From the NCBI GenBank assembly GCA_017462485.1, contig JAFTRA010000042.1, positions 55,214 to 119,213 of the forward strand: a stretch of 64,000 nt of DNA, given 5' to 3'. The first letter of the stretch is position 1. Each line of letters opens with the position of its first letter. A model generated the notes under the pieces. It saw nothing but the letters and a program-made list of their open reading frames with translations, had not been told where the DNA came from and did no database searches. The translations under genes and the position numbers were made by a program. This document shows positions 61,563 to 64,000 of the stretch, piece by piece. The stretch comes from Clostridia bacterium (GTDB lineage: Bacteria > Bacillota > Clostridia > Oscillospirales > CAG-272).

Positions 61563-62047
61563 TTTTCGTATGCGTTGGTTCCCGCGATTATCAGTTCAAC
61601 AGGCTTCTCAAAAAGCTTGACGAGCTCGTCGCCGACGGAACGATAAAAGAGGAAATTGTTGCTCAAATAGGAGCATCTCAATACGAACCCCAAAATTACA
61701 AATGGGAAAGATTTCTCGACAGAGATGAATTCAAGAACTATCAGTCAAATGCGGATTTAATAATCTCGCATGCCGGAACAGGTGCATTAATCGGTGCTCT
61801 GAAGCTTGAAAAGCAGGTTATTGCAGTTCCCCGTCTCGCAAAATACGGCGAGCATATCGACGACCACCAAACGCAAATTTCCGGTGCTCTCAGAGACGAA
61901 GGATATCTGCGCGAAGTGCTCGATATGGACAACCTTGCACAAACCATCAACGCCTGCTATGAAAACCCAATTCAGAAAAAATATGACAGACCGTCTTACA
62001 TAATCGATATTATCGAGGACTTTTTGGGCGGTTTAACCGTCAATTAA
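61559..62047 (+). CDS. Alg13/PssE-like glycosyltransferase catalytic subunit
   Basis: This 162-aa protein matches the GT28 C-terminal domain alone: MIFVCVGSRDYQFNRLLKKL and the donor-binding ADLIISHAGTGALIGALKL with VPRLAKYGEHIDDHQ. It pairs with the Alg14-like protein encoded just before. The start is a TTG at 61559 behind GGAGG, overlapping the previous stop, so translation is coupled. Confidence 0.92.
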   Translation: MIFVCVGSRDYQFNRLLKKLDELVADGTIKEEIVAQIGASQYEPQNYKWERFLDRDEFKNYQSNADLIISHAGTGALIGALKLEKQVIAVPRLAKYGEHIDDHQTQISGALRDEGYLREVLDMDNLAQTINACYENPIQKKYDRPSYIIDIIEDFLGGLTVN

Positions 62048-62057
62048 GCGAGGATTT

Positions 62058-62633
62058 ATGAGCAAGTTGAAAAGATATGTACTAAAAAATCAAATTAGAA
62101 GACTAAAATATATGCTTATCCCGTCGGCAGAAAAGCGTTCAAAGTTATTAAAAAAACATCATTTTTTTGCACTAATGGGAGAAAACGTTCATTTTCAACC
62201 TCGAAAATTACCTTCCGACCCAAAATTTATAAAGCTTCATAATAACGTACACATAGCTTCAGATGTGACCTTTGTCACTCACGACATCACATACAAAATG
62301 TTCAACTATATGTCTTCGAACACGCCTAAATTACCTCCTCATGTAGGGTGTATAGAGATACTTGACAACGTGTTTATAGGAACCGGGGCAATTATTATGC
62401 CAAACGTTCGAATAGGACCAAACGCAATCGTTGCAGCAGGTGCAGTGGTAACAAAAGATGTACTTGAAAATTCAATAGTAGCTGGTATACCGGCAAAAAA
62501 CATAGGTTCTTTTACCGACTTTTATAACAAGAGAGTTGCAGAACATCCTAATTCACCAAATTCAATAGAAGAAAACAGAGAAAAACTCGCTGCTACAGAA
62601 TGGGAAAAATTTTACAGTACACGTTCAAAATAA
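62058..62633 (+). CDS. Hexapeptide-repeat acetyltransferase of the exopolysaccharide operon
   Basis: This 191-aa protein has a left-handed beta-helix acyltransferase pattern: GCIEILDNVFIGTGAIIMPN, VRIGPNAIVAAGAVVTKDV and ENSIVAGIPAKNIG, with a basic N-terminal extension. It likely O-acetylates a sugar of the polymer. From this gene on, base composition appears more AT-rich than in the previous three genes. Confidence 0.88.
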   Translation: MSKLKRYVLKNQIRRLKYMLIPSAEKRSKLLKKHHFFALMGENVHFQPRKLPSDPKFIKLHNNVHIASDVTFVTHDITYKMFNYMSSNTPKLPPHVGCIEILDNVFIGTGAIIMPNVRIGPNAIVAAGAVVTKDVLENSIVAGIPAKNIGSFTDFYNKRVAEHPNSPNSIEENREKLAATEWEKFYSTRSK

Positions 62634-62652
62634 TAGAATAAACGGAGTAAAT

Positions 62653-63747
62653 ATGAACCTTTTAGTTATTTCAACAGCTCCTTATACGTTAGGTGGCATA
62701 TCGGTGGTTTTAAAAACGATTCATACAAATAAAGTTTTTGAAAATCACAAAGTGACTTTTCACTTCACTCCTCCATGTGATATGAAGATGGTTCAAGACC
62801 TCAAAAATGAAGGATACGAAGTTATTATCGGTCATAACAGACTGCATCACCCTTTAAAATTCATTCGCTCTTTAAAAAAGTTGATAAAAAGCAGGAATTA
62901 TGACATTGTTCATGTTCATGGAAACAGCCACACAATGTCTTTAGAATTATTAGCCGCAAAATTGGCAGGATGCCCTATAAGAATAGCTCATGCGCATAGT
63001 ACAAAATGTAATAGTTTGTTTTTGCATAAGTTTCTTTCTCCTATTTTCAATAAGCTCTGTACACATAGATTTGCTTGCGGAATCGAAGCAGGTAAATTTA
63101 TGTACGGTAAAAAAAACTACACTGTTATCAACAATGGTATGGAACTTGCAAAATTTCAATTCAACGAAACGAATAGAACTGCAACAAAAACCGATTATGA
63201 TCTTAAAAACAAAATCGTCATTGGAAACGTTGCCAATTTTGTTGAAGTTAAAAATCATAACTTTATGATTGACGTATTCGCTGAGTTGTGCAAAAATAAC
63301 GAAAATTACGTTCTTATGCTGCTAGGAAAAGGTTCTCTTATGAACGGGATAAAAGAAAAAGTCCACGCACTCGGGCTCGATAAAAAAGTGTTGTTTATTG
63401 GTTCAACGCCTAACGTACACAAGTATCTTTCAGCTATGGACATATTCATTCTCCCGTCACTATACGAGGGGGTACCTTTAACACTCATTGAGGCGCAATC
63501 AAACGGTTTAAAATGTATTGCTTCAACAAACGTTCCAGAGGAAGTAAATATCACCAAAAACGTAGAGTTTTTACCCATTGACGCCGGAACGAGCGTTTGG
63601 GTAGAAAGACTAAAAAATATAGATTTGACTGGTGATAGAGAGTACGCATCTAATGAAGCAATAAAAAAGATTACTGCTGCCGGATACGATATTAACACTC
63701 AAGCAGAAAAGGTCGTTAACTATTACAGAAAAGCTACAGAAAAATAA
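62653..63747 (+). CDS. Glycosyltransferase, GT4 family
   Basis: This 364-aa GT-B enzyme has the GT4 N-terminal start (STAPYTLGGISVVLKTI), VHVHGNSHTM, IAHAHST, and the C-terminal donor-binding E-x7-E block ILPSLYEGVPLTLIEAQSNG. It adds a nucleotide-sugar-derived residue to the growing repeat unit. AT-rich like the flanking genes. Confidence 0.93.
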   Translation: MNLLVISTAPYTLGGISVVLKTIHTNKVFENHKVTFHFTPPCDMKMVQDLKNEGYEVIIGHNRLHHPLKFIRSLKKLIKSRNYDIVHVHGNSHTMSLELLAAKLAGCPIRIAHAHSTKCNSLFLHKFLSPIFNKLCTHRFACGIEAGKFMYGKKNYTVINNGMELAKFQFNETNRTATKTDYDLKNKIVIGNVANFVEVKNHNFMIDVFAELCKNNENYVLMLLGKGSLMNGIKEKVHALGLDKKVLFIGSTPNVHKYLSAMDIFILPSLYEGVPLTLIEAQSNGLKCIASTNVPEEVNITKNVEFLPIDAGTSVWVERLKNIDLTGDREYASNEAIKKITAAGYDINTQAEKVVNYYRKATEK

Positions 63748-63766
63748 ATTTTCAGGAGGAATAGAG

Positions 63767-64000
63767 ATGCACGTTGCAATAGTAACATCGAGCTTATCCG
63801 CAGGCGGTGCAGAGCGCGTTATTGCACAACTTCTGAAAGAATGGTGCAAAAGTGGTGTTAAATGTAGTTTAATTCTTCTCAATAAAAAAGAGTTGTTTTA
63901 TTCTATCCCCTCCGAAGTTGATTTATATGAAATAGGCAAGCTTCACAAAAAGCACTACATAGATAAGCTCAAGAAATATGCTCGAGTAAGGAAACTTATA
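63767..64000 (+). CDS. Glycosyltransferase, GT4-like (cut by the window end)
   Basis: The first 78 codons begin MHVAIVTSSLSAGGAERVIA, the usual N-terminus of GT4 enzymes with the GGAER acceptor-loop motif. AGGAGG (63754-63759) lies seven bases before the ATG. The gene runs past the right edge, so its length and specificity are unknown. Confidence 0.85.
   Translation, partial: MHVAIVTSSLSAGGAERVIAQLLKEWCKSGVKCSLILLNKKELFYSIPSEVDLYEIGKLHKKHYIDKLKKYARVRKLI

Noticed and set aside
1-64000. CRISPR arrays, transposase genes, prophage genes, rRNA operon
   Set aside because: No regularly spaced repeats, transposase motifs, phage structural genes or rRNA sequence were recognised in the window.

Overview
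The window looks like a chromosomal segment of a Gram-positive, low-to-moderate GC anaerobe of the Clostridia, probably an uncultured gut member of the Bacillota. The evidence is AGGAGG ribosome binding sites, TTGACA/TATAAT promoters with 17-base spacers, an NfnAB electron-bifurcating transhydrogenase, MecA, RemA, NrdR, a YtvI-type sporulation membrane protein, an L10 leader ahead of rplJL, and several cytoplasmic glycosidases. The aspartyl-tRNA synthetase is the short archaeal/eukaryal type.

Layout. 1-8.2 kb: mecA, nfnAB, a very large zinc-ribbon/beta-propeller/basic-coil protein, cysK and a DUF4416 protein. 8.3-9.6 kb: rplJL with its attenuated leader, followed by a remnant of a lost gene. 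9.7-19.7 kb: a long minus-strand housekeeping run (nrdR, yicC, remA, rpoZ, priA, def, fmt, yugP-type peptidase, rsmB, rlmN, rsgA) that lacks the gmk, coaBC and stp/prkC genes often found in it. 19.8-27.3 kb: a PAP2 phosphatase, an RpiB-like isomerase, aspS, an esterase, an XRE regulator with an amphipathic-repeat protein, and a metallophosphoesterase. 27.4-27.8 kb: tRNA-Arg(CCT) and a structured repeat.

27.8-36.3 kb holds the least explained part: one tight minus-strand operon that appears more AT-rich than its surroundings and sits beside the tRNA. In transcription order it encodes an agmatine deiminase, a 642-aa helical protein, a ParA/MinD-type ATPase, an unknown protein whose frame is cut by an in-frame TGA, a tandem AdoMet-decarboxylase-like protein with one dead and one intact half, and a two-TM membrane protein with CorA-like topology. 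I know of no described system with this composition. It is my main candidate for something new.

36.7-45.8 kb: a GH78 rhamnosidase, VanZ, a ferritin-like protein, a lipid-linked sugar flippase, rpsB-tsf and an M14 carboxypeptidase. 46-52.7 kb: rpmB, a DUF6873 protein, YtvI, cyclophilin, Tex and a pseudouridine synthase. 52.7-58.6 kb: a glycan-use neighbourhood (SASA esterase, EamA transporter, AraC regulator, GH38 mannosidase). 58.7-60 kb: TraX and MazG-like proteins. 60.2-64 kb: the start of an exopolysaccharide operon (priming sugar transferase, PssD/PssE-like pair, acetyltransferase, two GT4 enzymes, the last cut by the window edge).

A second oddity is a pair of small hairpin-rich elements (about 21.69-21.82 and 27.55-27.73 kb). 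They share short motifs, and each is flanked by a duplicated piece of host sequence: the 3' end of aspS in one case, the tRNA terminator in the other.
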